Shown piece by piece: positions 1 to 12,699 of a stretch of 64,000 nt of DNA. The first letter of the stretch is position 1. Each line of letters begins with the position of its first letter. The stretch covers positions 26,431 to 90,430 of the forward strand of contig JASANC010004154.1 in assembly GCA_030248135.1 (NCBI GenBank), written 5' to 3'. The translations under genes and the position numbers were made by a program. This DNA is from Theristus sp. LFF4_11. Its lineage: Eukaryota; Nematoda; Chromadorea; Monhysterida; Xyalidae. The notes beneath the pieces were generated by a model. That model was not told where the DNA came from, did not search any database, and was given only the letters and a program-made list of their open reading frames with translations.

Positions 1-2412
1 ATGCTTCAAAAAACAAAAAACCGTTTTTTGGGGATCTTTAGAAAAATAGTTCTAACTCGCCTCTGCGTTAAGCTATTAACAAAATTCAAAAACCAATCGA
101 TTTCGCTATTGTTTGCGCACATTTTTTATGTTAACAATGTTGTACAAAAAATGCTGTTTCATGCTTTAAATTTGAGAAAAACTAAAAGAGTATGTGGTTT
201 TTGCCCTGTTTAGGCACTTTTAAAGCGGATGCGGAGTAGGGTTGCTAAGTGATTCTGAAAGCCCTTGAAAAATGCTACAAGTATGCAAAAAATAAAAAAA
301 ATCGGTTGCCCTTTAAGAAGTAACGAAGCATTACAATATCGGTCGCGCGCATACATAAAGGGTATTTCCCGGTATGTCGACAAATTGTGGAGCAACGGAG
401 ACAAAAACCAAAAACGGGTATTAGGGCAACTTTTTGCGCTGAATCCGAAAAAGTAAGTGCCGTTGCGAAATTTTGTTACAGTAACCCAATATTTGCATTT
501 TTTTGGCTTTTTGGCTCTTTTTTGGATTGTTTCTAATCCGTGTGGTGTTATACTTGAACTAATCAGGTCAAATTTGGTATCAATCGGCTCCCCTTGATTA
601 TGCGAACAATTTCCATTTAGATACCGCAACTATATTATAATTACCGTAACCCGCAGAGCACGATTTTTGCTATTTCTAACCATTTTTAGGCCTGAAAGTG
701 ACATTTTTCATCCCTGCAGTGTTCTAGTTGTTCCAATTGAATCAAATGTGTATCAGTCAATTAGTCTTGATCAGATAAACAACTTTCATTTGGATACCGT
801 AACCAAAGTTTGACTTTCGTACCCCTTTAAGCACGGTATTCTAATAAGTTTTCACCATTTTCAGGCACGAAATTGGCTTTATGGTCCATGCAATGTTATA
901 CTTGAACGAATCTAGTCAAATTTAGCATCAATCGACTCCCGTTAATTAGGCAAACAACTTTCACTCAGATACCGTAATCCTTGTTTGACTACCGTACTTC
1001 ATGAAGCACGGTATTTTAGTAATTTTGTACCTTTTTCAATCCTGAAATTGGCTATTTTGATCCATGTAGTGTTACCCTTGAACAATTCTAGTCAAATTCG
1101 CGATCAATACACTCCCATTGATCAGGGAAACAACTTTCACTCAGATACCGTAATCATTGCTTGACTACCGTTCCAAGTGTGTTCCTCCCCACCCTCAAAT
1201 TTTTAAAGGCCATCTCAGGTGTTGAAAGTTGAAACCTTAAAAAAATTTTGGGTAAAAAAATCTTACTTAGAAAAACGTTCAAAATCTGAGTTCAAAAACC
1301 TGATCGCGAATTTGACTAGAATTGTTCAAGGGTAACACTACATGGATCAAAATAGCCAATTTCAGGATTGAAAAAGGTACAAAATTACTAAAATACCGTG
1401 CTTCATGAAGTACGGTAGTCAAACAAGGATTACGGTATCTGAGTGAAAGTTGTTTGCCTAATTAACGGGAGTCGATTGATGCTAAATTTGACTAGATTCG
1501 TTCAAGTATAACATTGCATGGACCATAAAGCCAATTTCATGCCTGAAAATGGTGAAAACTTATTAGAATACCGTGCTTAAAGGGGTACGAAAGTCAAACT
1601 TTGGTTACGGTATCCAAATGAAAGTTGTTTATCTGATCAAGACTAATTGACTGATACACATTTGATTCAATTGGAACAACTAGAACACTACAGGGATGAA
1701 AAATGTCACTTTTAGGCCTAAAAATGGTTAAAAATAGCAAAAATCGTGCTCTGCGGGTTACGGTAATTATAATATAGTTGCGGTATCTAAATGGAAATTG
1801 TTCGCATAATCAAGGGGAGCCGATTGATACCAAATTTGACCTGATTAGTTCAAGTATAACACCACACGGATTAGAAACAATCCAAAAAAGAGCCAAAAAG
1901 CCAAAAAAATGCAAATATTGGGTTACTGTAACAAAATTTCGCAACGGCACTTACTTTTTCGGATTCAGCGCAAAAAGCTGCCCTAATACCCGTTTTTGGT
2001 TTTTGTCTCCGTTGCTCCACAATTTGTCGACATACCGGGAAATACCCTTTATGTATGCGCGCGACCGATATTGTAATGCTTCGTTACTTCTTAAAGGGCA
2101 ACCGATTTTTTTTTATTTTTTGCATACTTGTAGCATTTTTCAAGGGCTTTCAGAATCACTTAGCAACCCTATTCCGCATCCGCTTTAAAAGTGCCTTAAC
2201 AGGGCAAAAACCACATACTCTTTTAGTTTTTCTTAAATTTAAAGCATAAAACAGCATTTTTTTGTGTAACATTGTTAACATAAAAAATGTGCACAAGCAA
2301 TAGCGAAATCGATTGGTTTTTGAATTTTGTTAATAGCTTAACGCAGAGGCGAGTTAGAACCATTTTTCTAAAGATCCCCAAAAAAACGGTTTTTTCGTTT
2401 TTTGAAGCATAA
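1..2412. repeat. Giant palindromic (foldback) element
   Basis: Positions 1-1104 are the near-exact reverse complement of 1302-2412, around a spacer of about 200 bp. The arms match to the first base of the window, so the element may extend further left. Each arm also contains about four degenerate tandem units of roughly 175 bp, each carrying a 'GATACCGTAA' core (near 610, 793, 967 and 1142) and an 'ATCTAGTCAAATT' core. Short ORFs that appear in both arms with the same protein are products of the palindrome, not genes. No transposase was seen. Confidence 0.9.
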
Positions 2413-2757
2413 AACCGGGTCAAATTAAAAAATAAATATGATTTTCGAACTCAGCGCATCGAGACGGTTCGGTTGGTGCTAATTTCGTCAAAATTTGAAA
2501 ACTTTTCAAAAACTGTGCCTAAGGGGGGTCGGTATTCTGAAAAAGCCGATCTTAAAATGTCTTGCATTGAAGTTTTTTTGCAATGTGCCAATTCTTAACA
2601 ATTTTTCTGTTTTCACAGTATTTCGAAAATTTTCCGTCTCAAGATGAATTCTCAAGAAGAATAAAATTCAACCGGCTTATCATCTGTTTTGTGATAATTT
2701 GGATGATGTGCCTGACTGTGGGGGACGGATAAATGATTCAAAAGTGACCTCATTTGA
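2413..2757. other. Spacer without recognisable gene
   Basis: AT-rich unique sequence between the palindrome and the first open exon. A short upstream exon carrying the start codon of the following gene may lie here. The ATG at 2644 reaches a stop after six codons, so it is not that start in simple form. Confidence 0.4.
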
Positions 2758-5700
2758 GCGTTCAGACCGTCAACATCGAAGACAACACGACGACGCCTGT
2801 CATCCAGACGCAAACATTCGCCCTCGACCGACCAAAAGTCGACCTCAGCAACGAAACGAAACCGCAGACTGTCGAAAAGCGCCTCCGACAAGGACTCGGA
2901 TGATGAAGTTGAGACGAATACAAAAAACAACAAGCGCAACACTGCCGGCAAACCGACGGCGTCATCAACGGTCGCCGTGTCACGAAGTCGTCGATCTAAC
3001 GCAACACCGCACCAGTGCTCACCAAGGAAACGACGGCGAAAAACGAGCGGTGCTCGCTCGAAAAACTCACCAACGCAAAATGCACGGAACGGCGAACCGC
3101 GGCAGTTACGAAGCAGCAGCGGATCTTCGGTGAAGTCGACAGAAAACAGAAATGGCAGAGACAGCGCCAGCGCATCGCCCACAGACGCACCAAACGAGCC
3201 GATGGTCACACGGTCGAAGAGCCGCAGTTCGGAGGCGACCCGCAGGATCATTGTCCAGTCCGACTCGGATGGCCAAAACACGGATGCAACGACCAGCGCA
3301 CTACGCCAGAACAAAGAGCTCTTCCAAGATGGACTGACACAGCCGAGAGACACGGCGCTCCGTACGTGTGTTGGGGGGAATGGTGAAATGTGCAGTTATT
3401 TTTGGTTTCGGCTCTTTGTCGTCGTGTCTGCAGTTTGCGCTCTCGACACGATTTTTTGCTTCAAAGATTGTCAAGCGGCATTTTTGGAACAGTGAAGGCA
3501 ATCGAATACAAAGTCAGCACGAGCGATCGAAATCAGACACAAAAAGATCGTGGCGAGACCGAGTACCGTAGCGGCAGCGGGTAGAGAGATGCCGTGCACT
3601 GGACATTTCACACTTTGGGTTTTTCATCTGACAACAATTGTGATTATTGTTTCGGGAGATTTTTGCAATTTTGTTTATTGTTAAACGATGGTGGTTTCTG
3701 TGTTTCAGATTCACCGCCTCCTGCACAACGCACATTGAGCATGGCGGAGAAAAGGGAAAAGATCCGAGAGATGCTTGCGAACAATCAACTGGTGAAATTG
3801 GATGGTGTAACCGAAATACGAATGCAGCAGCTGACTGAGATTGTCTGCGAAGGTGTGGTCTGCGAATCTGCATACAGTCGAACTCTAAATTATAGGCAAT
3901 CAGCTGATTGGTCGGTGATCATTCACGTGATGGGTGCTTTCTGTGCATGGCAGATTCCGCCCCCACAGCAACAGCAGCGCAGAACGCATCACGTTGTCAC
4001 CGATCAATCAGCTGTTTGATTATAATTTAGAGTTTGACTGTGGGCTCGATTGGAAAAACACGATAACTGAGCATTGACGTGGCTACAAATGAAGTCGTTG
4101 AACATAGCATTTTGGAACATTTGTTTGATCTGTTTTCTCCAAGTTTTCCTACATTCGACTCAATGCACGCGTAAGAAATATGCAATCAGCTTCATCAAAA
4201 TTGCCGCAGTGTCCCATCACGAGATAGGACAGAGAGTCGGTTTGGGCAATTTTCAAATTGCCGACATCAAGCAAAAAACGTAGTTTTTTTCGACGTGCAC
4301 AACAAGCAAGCGCTCGTGAATCCAAACGCAAATACAGGTCCAACTCAATAACATATCCAAATAGCTGATTGGTTGGTGATGGTGGTCACGTGATGCATGC
4401 ATTCTGTCTGTGCAAGACGGCCGCCGCAATTCTCAGCAATTCATGCACAGAATGCCTGCAATGCAACCAATCAGCTAGTTGGATATGTTTTCGAGTTCGA
4501 CTGTAGATCAATGAAGAATCTTTCAGTTCAACGCGACTGCAGTGTGGCAGAGAGTGATCGCTCGTGCGCAAAGCAGGCGCCCAGTCTACAGAACGAGCCG
4601 AGTGCGTTCAACTGCGAAACGACCCCGCACAAGGCGACGCCAGCAGCAGCCGCGGGGCAAAGCAGCGAGCCGGCCGCAGCCGGTGCGTTTCGCGTGAACG
4701 CGCTCTCTTTCGCCGCTGCTCTTTCGCCGCGCATCGGTCGGTAGTGCTGCGGTTTTGCTACTGGTTTTCTTGATGGTTTTCTTTTGTGATTTCAATTGTG
4801 GGTGTGTTTTCGGCTTACAATATTTGTTTTTGAGGGTTTTGGTCCGACATCAGGTCTGTGGTTGTTTATGAATAACGTTTTCAAGGCCGTTCGGGCTGCG
4901 AGCGGTGCACTAATACCTTCGATTTGCACTGTTGCACACGCACAACAGCACGCACAGACGTGCATATAATTGCGACAATACTCTGTGCGCATGTATGTGC
5001 CAGTGTGTTTGTTTGTCATGCTAAAAACATGTGTTGAACCACGGTATTCAGACAAGGACTGCACAAACAAATGGGATTAAAAACATGACACGTATTACTT
5101 AAAAAAAGTTTTTCTTTCAGTGAAACGAATTGAGAAACTGCACGAGATCGATCAACGAGCGACGGTGAAATTCACAGTAGCAGAAGAGCATCGAGCGAGT
5201 GACCACCAGACGCCAGATGACAAAAATGTCGACAAATTTTACGAGGATCTCGCAAACACGCCGTCGACCAGCAAACAAGGTGGTGCGCGTTTTTTGGTGG
5301 ATTTTAATTCGAACCCACAGCTTGAAAAGAGACGTGGGGTTTTAAATTCGACTCTTCTGATAATGCAGGCATGTATTAAAAAAATTAATGTTAGCGTTGT
5401 CTCAAACTCAGATTTCCTTTGTCCATTGCACACGTTCTGTTTCTTTGTTCAGGTTTCACCTCGCCACGGCCGTCACGTGCCACTGGAGTGACACCGGCGT
5501 TACGTCAGCTGTCGTGCGCGGCATCGCCAACAACGAATGGTAATTGGTTTGCGTGGTTGAGCGATTTTAAATTGCGATCGCTCATGATTGATTGCTGTAT
5601 TTGATCATCGACCACGATGATTGGTCAGAAATGTCACTTTTGTGGCAAGGGCATTGGTCCACAAGACCATCACTGGCGGTCCGTTCACTGCTACACCAAA

Positions 5701-7201
5701 CCGGAGTTTGCTGGCTTCGAGTTTCTGGAACCGGCGGGGGAGAAACCAAATCAAAAAAAATCATTCAAGAACCAGATCAACAAAAAGAAACCCGAACAAG
5801 ACCAAAAACAAAAACAACATTTCATTCAATGTCAAACGGCACTGCCCACAGCAATGGTGTGATGCTGAAAAAATCTTTTTCAAATCACCAATTGAAAAAA
5901 ACAATTTTTCGAGCGTCTTCGAAAGCAGGTCTCGCTGGCTCGTCGCAAGCAAGCAACGACGACGACGTCGATTTGAAGCCGAGCAAATTGCAACATGCAA
6001 ATGCTCGCCGCATCTTTGACGACGATTCGCAGCCGATCGCAGGATCCGTAAGAAATCAACAACAACAACAACAAGTGAATGAAGCGCGTGCCACGCACAC
6101 TCCGTTCGCAGCGACCGATCAGAGCACAGGCGGTGCGTTGTTGTGTTGTCATCCGTCCGTTCCATGTCAATTTTTAAGGTTCTGCGACTCACTGAATTAC
6201 AGAGCCAGCACCGGCCTGGATGGAGCAGGTGTTCGAGGCGTGGCCGGAAGCGGGCATCGACGCCGATCCATTCTGGGAGCCGCCGCTACAACTGAGGCTG
6301 CTGGTTTGCAGTGGTTTTACTTGATCTTTTTTCTTGATATTCTAATTCAATTGATCATCCAGTGGAGTTTCTTCATTCATTCTTCCGTTGAAGCTGTTAA
6401 AACCAGATACCAGAGGCCTCTATACCAGTGTTTCCGTTTTTTCGCGCAAGTTGATTCACCGCCTCTCATGCTCAGTGATGTAGCACTATTGGACTGTTAA
6501 GTTTTGTAAAACTGACCCCAGGCACAGCTGGAGAGAACATTCAAAGCATTTTTTTATCTCATTACAGGCTGGCGATCCGAACCCACCAGAAGACGATCAT
6601 CAACAGCAGCAACAACAGCCGGTGGTGCACAACCACGTCGAGGCGGCTGTTGATGCAGCGCCGATGAACGATGTGCAGGAGGCTGATGATCACGATGATG
6701 AAATGCACGCTGATGAGGCCGTGGATGCGGTTGACTTAGAGATGATGCATTGGGATGATGACCCGCATGTCGACGTTATTAGTCCGGAGCAAATTGAGAT
6801 CGCATTGGACGAACCGGACCCGGACGACTTGCGAGAGTTCCACGAGGAACAAGAGGTCGTTTAAGGCAAGCAGAGAAAAACGAATGGAAAATAGAAGTTG
6901 AAATAAAAATACACAGAAAACATCGACCAAAAAAGTTTACTCTTTGAGGCCAATTCTGGCAGCAGCCAACAATCAGCTTGCAACATCTTGAATCACTTGT
7001 TCGAATCACACGCCTTTATTTATTTTTTTTCAGTTTTCGTCGAGTGACAGTGACTCTGCGGACGTGCCAGAATGGAACCGCGCTGGCCTTTCGCCGCGAG
7101 CACTGAAACTACAGCGGCGCCGCCAACGTCAGCAACGCGAGCGCTTGGTGCTTCTGGAGAAGTTGCGCGAAAAGCGTGCGCATTTCAACAGTAAACAGTA
7201 G
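2758..7201 (+). CDS. Unidentified acidic/basic low-complexity protein, eight exons
   Basis: Exons read as about 2758-3361, 3709-3852, 5121-5279, 5453-5539, 5629-6132 (5' end uncertain), 6203-6303, 6568-6855 and 7034-7201 (TAG). All junctions are GT/AG and keep phase (1,1,1,1,1,0,0), which supports a real gene. The first exon is rich in Arg, Lys and Ser (RKRRRK-type clusters, SDKDSDDE) and looks nuclear. Exon 2 has a charged, probably helical segment beginning MAEKREKIREML. Exon 5 has a Gln run. Exon 7 is strongly acidic (PEDDHQ, HDDEMHADEAVD). The last exon is a basic helix ending in EKLREKRAHFNSKQ. No in-frame ATG opens the first exon, so a 5' exon is missing. Exon 5 could alternatively be read in another frame giving a CxxC...H...HC pattern (KCHFCGKG). 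I do not recognise the family. Introns 2 and 3 hold inverted-repeat elements. Confidence 0.65.
3875..4040. mobile_element. MITE family C, copy 1
   Basis: Inverted ends CAGTCGAACTCTAAATTATA and its complement enclose subterminal AATCAGCTGATTGGT boxes. It lies inside the second intron of the 2758-7201 gene. Related copies occur near 4334, 12008, 49886, 50785, 53617 and 55135. Confidence 0.8.
4334..4504. mobile_element. MITE family C, copy 2
   Basis: The same subterminal boxes (AGCTGATTGGTTGGTG and its inverse) and a terminal GAGTTCGACTG. The centre carries the ATGCATGCATTCTGTG block typical of the family. It lies in the same intron as copy 1. Confidence 0.7.
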
Positions 7202-8060
7202 ATTTTTATGCATAATTTTTTAAATGTTTGCATAGTTTTTTAAAAATCTTTGTTTTTTAACAAAAAAAGATACCGGTTTCTCTTTCTAAAAAACCAATTT
7301 TCGTGTTTTTCTGAAAATCTGGTCAGTCGGTTCGGCTTGGTGGATGGGCGAAAATTTCGTTTTATACTGTTATATGTTTGCTTATTGAAGTTCTCGGTGT
7401 GTTGGAATGACAATATGTCGAGTTTTTTCTCACTGCTACCGTTCTTCCTTTAATCTGCGTTTTTCACTTTCTCTTTTTTTGATAATTGCGCTTATACTTT
7501 GGTTGAGTTTCGATCAAAACATTGCCGGAAAATGTCTTCGCAGTTTTTTATCAATCCAAAATATCTAAGTCTCAGGCTGCGCTTTTTTGTTGTTTTCTGT
7601 TTGTTTACATTTTCGTTGTTATTGTCTTACATTACAATCTGTCTGGTGTGATCAATGATCATTATTACATCTTGTCTTCGTCATACTGTCCACTGCCAGT
7701 CATTCTAATGTCAGCAAGTCACACTGAGAGAACAAAAATGCTATCGACAAATTTGGGGTCCAGGAATGACAACGACCGTGTTCAAACTACAAAAGCATTC
7801 ACATTGCACACCTGCCTTCAAGTAAACAACACGGGCGGTTATACCATTTTAATTCTGCCAAATCCGAAATTGTGACACCTGCGCAAATTGTTTTTGCTTG
7901 TTCGGACAAAAAGCAATGCAAATTTTCCGCATAAAATGGACGAGTTTATGCAGTATCACCCAGTTCTCAAAAAAGCTGTCCCAAAGACCCTTTCCGTCCG
8001 CGTGCTCTGAACTGAACGTCCACAAAATTCACCCCCCCCCCTTTCGAATTGAACCACAGC
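7202..8060. other. Intergenic spacer
   Basis: AT-rich, with no ORF that looks coding on either strand. It contains the 3' UTR of the upstream gene and the promoter of the small secreted protein gene. A CCCCCCCC run lies near 8033. Confidence 0.5.
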
Positions 8061-8611
8061 ATGCAAGTGAAAACTGTACTGATCGTGTTCGTTCTTTGCA
8101 CGATGGCATTGATTGCGGTGCATGCGTCAAGCTCTGAAGAACCAGGTAGTGCAGGTTGATTTGATCTGCGTAATTTTTGCAGGTGACGGTTTTTTCGATA
8201 GACAAACGGTCGAGTCAGGTTCTACTAAAGGGGCATTCATGAAGCAGTATGTAGTGACCGCTCAGCTATTTTTTAGCACAGCTACGCGTCACTAAATACT
8301 TTAAATACTGACCGAACCACGCTGGGTCCACCGAGCGCGCACATACTGCAGAATGCGCCTCCGTTTGGTGTTCCCATTGAAACTCAATCACCATCATACC
8401 GGAATGTAACTGTGCTGCGCAAAAGTTCGCCTGTAACTTTCCGAGAAAACCACGTTTGCTTTGTCCAACTGCAGAAGGCTGCATGACCGCCGACGGGACG
8501 CTATTGAACTTTGGAGAAGAGAAAATCACGGACGGCTTGCGTGAGTTCTGCGACGAGGACGGGCTCGTCACGAACTGGCTGTCGGCGGAAGATGGGGAAC
8601 TCGAGAACTGA
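8061..8611 (+). CDS. Small secreted protein
   Basis: Exon 1 (8061-8145) encodes a clear signal peptide, MQVKTVLIVFVLCTMALIAV, followed by HASSSEEP. A 36-nt exon (8183-8218, phase 1-1) and a last exon (8475-8611, TGA) complete about 86 residues. The mature part has a GCMTADGTLLNFGEE...FCDEDGLVTNW core with two cysteines about 25 residues apart. This faintly resembles the short Cys-framed repeats of nematode MIG-18-like extracellular proteins, but the similarity is too weak to name it. Intron 1 is only 37 nt. The second intron contains a dispersed repeat fragment (8232-8290). The product is probably extracellular. Confidence 0.6.
8232..8290 (-). repeat. Short dispersed repeat, also at 59640
   Basis: The reverse complement (TAGCTGAGCGGTCACTACAT and onward) matches the block at 59645-59695 with few differences. 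It is intronic in both places. Confidence 0.55.
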
Positions 8612-8906
8612 GAGCGAAGGGCAAGAAAAAGACAGCTAACACGCACGTCACTATGACAAAACTGTGCAAAGTAACCGCTGAAAAACATTGTTTTCTATTA
8701 TTGTGTCAATTAAAAAAACTGTAAAAAACACTGATTGCTAGGCAACCTCCCTGCTACTGTTGTCAACTTCTGTGGCCCACATCAGAAATAAAATGAATCT
8801 TTTTAATTTTGCGCTCAAACTATTGAATAAGGCACTAAGAGCGAACCAATTTCTTCAATCGACGAAACGTTCAAACATCAAGCGGAAATAATCAAATATT
8901 GCAGTT

Positions 8907-11900
8907 TCAAGCTTCTGATGTCTCATTTTCGGTGCTATTACTCTGCTTGTTCGCAATATCCACCGGCCCCTCAATACTGCTGAGTAGCAGCGTTTTGTTC
9001 GCCTGCAGAATTGCGTCCAAAAAGTCGATATCTTCCGTGCGTTTGTCTAGCTCTTTATAGGGCGTCCAGCTTTGGTCAGCCTCCAGTCGATAGGCGCCAC
9101 GAAACGAGTGCGGACAATTGGGGCCCCATTCCTGAAAATCACTAAAAGAACGTGTTGATGGGAAACGTGCATTGAAAACACCGTATCAGATATTCAGAAA
9201 TGACGCAGTGACAATCGCTGCATGCCACCAGACCTGTGCACAAGCATAGGTGCACGGTACACCTCAATTTCACTCAGTGCCGCGATTTCTTAAATGGTGT
9301 CCCTGAAACTGAAGCAAATTCCCTCAATTCGATTCGAAGTAACTGAAAGATTTGAGGTACAACAGTGCGGCTTGCGGGACGATTTGAGAGCCAGCTTACG
9401 TTTGTGGCGTACCACACCGCCACTCGCACGGGTCTACTGCGCGCTCACAGACACACAAAAATGTGATCTACGCAAACTGCATCCTCTACATCACGACTAG
9501 GGTTGGCACAGGAAAAAAACGGTTTCTTTTCCGTTTTAAAACCGTTTTTTTCAGTTTTTTTTCCTGAAAAAATAAAGAACCGGTTTTTTACCTTAAAAAT
9601 TTTCAAACTTCGTGGTCAAAAAAATCACAATTCTTCGTTTGACTGATAAAATGTAAAATTATATTTTTGAAAAAACGGTGCAGTGAACTGTGTCGAACTG
9701 AACTGGTGAAGCATCATTTTGCAGAAGCTTTTGTGGCAAGGATCAAGTGAAATACGATGAAGACAAGGTGACTGCTAAACTAAGTGCATATGCAGACTGA
9801 CTGACGATGTTGTCGATTTGCAAAGGGTAACTGATGAAATGTTATTTTTCGAACGCAATCCGCTACCGGTTTCACTTTGCAGTTCTGCAAATCTCGCCCC
9901 CTAATCGGGGTCAGCTTAGAGATGTAAGGGTAAAAAAAAATTTTTTTTAAATTTTTTTTAAAAAAGTAAAAAAAATGAGCATTTTTTTAGTTTTTTTATT
10001 AAAAATTTTTGAAATTTTTTCTTTAATCTGCCCTGAAAATGCCGTTTTTGGCATAATTTTTCGAAAGTTCAACAAAAATTTTCTTTGACTTTACCTTGTC
10101 ACTTAGTCTTCAACGCTGCAGGTGGTATTCTGGATTGATTTATCGACTGTTTTCAGCCTTGGTGAGTGATGATCGACTCGCGCATTGAAGTACTTGAGCG
10201 TCGCAAAGGCTAGTTCAACAAATTCCGATGCCGCTAAGGTGAGATAGAAGCAGAGAACTCACATTTACGCATCGTTTTTCAGGATCTCGAAAGGTCGAAA
10301 TTGCACTGTCTGCCACTGCAAGCGTAACTTCGTTGGTTGCTCGTTGCTGTTTCGCCTCGTGTCGTCAGCATGATCACACCGGTTTGTTGTTGAACTTGTT
10401 TCCGTGTTATTTGAGGTGAATTGAGAGGCAAAACACGAGACGTGATGTCGTCGGTGGGAAAATGGGGTCGCCGAAACCAAGTCTGAAATTTTCACCCTCC
10501 TCCCATATGAGTGGGGGTCATATGGTAAGTCGGTGGCTCCTCAGATGGTGATATGGCTGTAGGAGAACTGAGGGAAGGAGAACTGAGCACGGAGAACTGA
10601 GGGAAGGAGAACTGGTCACGCGGAAAACTGAGTCCTACGCATGCGCCCTCAGCGGAGGACTGAGTCCCACATGTTTTTCTGGTTACATGTGAGTTTTTCT
10701 TCATTACCGTTGTTCAGCTTTGGTTTATTTAGAATTTTAAACCAAGAAGGCCTTGGTTAAAAAAATCAACACGTTTCCCGTTCCAGGAAAACAAGCAAAT
10801 GTCGATTAATCCGCGGGTGCACCTTGCTGTTAACAAAATCGCAAACATTTTTTACCCGGGCCGTAGGCACGGGTCAACTGCTAGTAATTAAAAATAAAAG
10901 GATTTGTTTGTTATTAATAATAAATAGGTATAGGGACAGGGAACAAGGCAAAAACGCATTTGGTGATCAGTTCTCCGGGGCCTCAGTCCTCCTTCCCTCA
11001 GTTCTCCGCCCGCGCGTGTAAGCTGTGACCAGTCCTCCGGGCCTCAGTCCTCCTTCCCTCAGTTCTCCGCCACCCGGTGATATTCGGACTCCCTGAAAAA
11101 TTCTGAACAACTTTCATTTAAAAAAAATTAAAAAAAAATTTTTTAAAGAAAAAAAATAGAATTTTTTTTCTTGACATCTCTAGGTCAGCTATCCGGTCTC
11201 CTTGCAACCGTCCCTCACCGCTCCCCACACCTACACGGTCACTGCCCAGTCTTTGTTTTCAATTTATTGAACGTGCTGCCCTGGAAACCAATAAAAGCGA
11301 AATTGGTTTGATTTGAAACAAAAATTGGGTAGCATTGGGTGGCAAATTGGGTCGGTTGTATGCCCGAAAACAGCATTTTACGCTGCTCAAAATCACTAAT
11401 TTTAATGTATTTCCTATTTTGAGTTCAAGATGCCAAGTTCTGGAAAGTTTAGGAGCTGGGAAGCATTCGGGTTTTTATGGTTTTAAAACGGTTTTAAAAC
11501 GGAAAAGAAACCGGTTTTTTTCCTGGCAATATAAAAAACCGGTTTTTTACCAACCCTAATCACGACATTCAATCAATGCAGCGAATCAGCGAATTGCGCA
11601 CGAAAAAAGATAAACCACCCACCAAGAAAGACGTAAAGAAGAGAAACGTAAAATACAAAAGTAGTTTTTAAAAAATTCAAAAAAAAACCAAAATAACAAT
11701 TCAATTCAATTCAAAAAAGTTGAAATAAATTAATACAAAAAACTGCGATTGTGCCGCCCGACCCACTTCCGGCGAAATCATCGACCAGAAATGCTGGCCG
11801 GAGGCGCGCGCATACAAATGGTAGACGGTGCTCGGGCGTTTCACGAAGTTGCACGCGGCGTGGTGCAGTATTTGGTCGCGTTTCGCCTCGGCGAGCACCC

Positions 11901-12533
11901 GCTGCGCCTGTTGCTGCAGTTGGCGCATCTGCTCGGCGATGACGCCCAGGCGGCCGTGTGCGCGCGCTCGCACGAACTCGTCCGACTGCAAGCAGGGCGC
12001 TCAAATACAGTCGAACTCTAAATTAGGTCTGTACATTTTTTTGACAAAATGTCATTGTCTGGAACACCGCATCGCATACTGTCTTTCTTGCGCAAATTGT
12101 TTTCAGCACACAACAAACACACCAGAGCATAGGGAATCAGCTGATTGGTTCGTGGTCACGCTTTCTATGCATGCTTTCTGTGCAGAACGCGTGACCACCA
12201 ACCAATCAGCTGATTCCCTATAATTTAGAGTTCGACTGCAGACGAAATCAATCATGTTGATCGTGGTTCTCTGTCAGAGTTTCAACAGGTGCAGTCTACA
12301 CAGATTATATGCAATCAGCTGATTGAGCGGAGATCACGTGATGCATCCAAAGGCAGCATTGTGGAGGCGGCGTCCAAGAAACTGATTCTGCAAACCAAAC
12401 TGACACCCAACCGCTTGTATCTGTCGTGCCAGTTCCACCAAGTCCTGCGCGTCTGAGCATTTCGTTGTTCGATATGGATCGACCAATTGGAGGCCGGACG
12501 GATTTGAGCTGGATTCGACTAGATTTACGGTCA
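8907..12533 (-). CDS. C1orf50 / DUF2452 family protein
   Basis: Read on the minus strand, exons are 12533-12412, 11985-11767 and 9131-8907 (TGA), all with GT/AG junctions and consistent phase. The protein carries the family signature throughout: [20 protein letters not shown], then [20 protein letters not shown], then [19 protein letters not shown], then [18 protein letters not shown], then [12 protein letters not shown]. This is the conserved uncharacterised family typified by human C1orf50 (established knowledge). It is about 188 residues as read. The first coding exon with the ATG is missing; the 12533 end is a splice acceptor. The 2.6-kb intron between the last two exons is almost filled by nested hAT-like elements, and the intron before them holds a family C MITE. 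Confidence 0.9.
9498..11558. mobile_element. hAT-like non-autonomous element D, copy 1
   Basis: Begins TAGGGTTGGCACAGG and ends with CCAACCCTA, and is flanked by an 8-bp direct repeat, ATCACGAC (9490-9497 and 11559-11566). An 8-bp duplication is typical of hAT transposition. It has no transposase ORF. A second hAT-like element is inserted in it. It lies within an intron of the C1orf50 homologue. Confidence 0.85.
9917..11182. mobile_element. hAT-like element F nested in D
   Basis: Starts TAGAGATGTAAGGG and ends CTTGACATCTCTA, with an 8-bp duplication GGTCAGCT on both sides (9909-9916 and 11183-11190). The second D copy reads straight through this site (34066-34085), giving the empty site. Its interior is related to the element at 38615-39229 and contains an inverted pair of GGAGAACTGAGGGAAGG-rich blocks (about 10558-10662 and 10969-11078). 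Confidence 0.85.
12008..12238. mobile_element. MITE family C, copy 3
   Basis: Ends CAGTCGAACTCTAAATTA and TAATTTAGAGTTCGACTG. The inner part from 12129 holds paired GGGAATCAGCTGATTGGT boxes. A partial related fragment follows at 12306-12350. It is intronic in the C1orf50 homologue. Confidence 0.75.
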
Positions 12534-12699
12534 CTGAAAGAAATCAGTCATGACACGAGTGTTAAGTCCTAGCCGGAAGGCAATAAAACAGTGCGAGCGA
12601 AAACAAACGCTGATAAATGCGATATTATTTAGAAATGCGCACCATTGCACGGTCGAATGCGTGCGTGTTTTCCTGTGCAACATTCCTGCGTTGCAGCAG

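Noticed and set aside
210..2188. Matching 136-139-codon ORFs in both palindrome arms
   Set aside because: They are the same sequence seen in both arms because of the inverted repeat, one is frameshifted at its end, and no protein family is visible.
2652..3353. 233-codon minus-strand ORF
   Set aside because: It is antisense to the Arg/Ser-rich first exon of the 2758-7201 gene. Its Val/Leu/Phe/Ser-rich composition is the mirror of that low complexity, and no splice or domain support exists.
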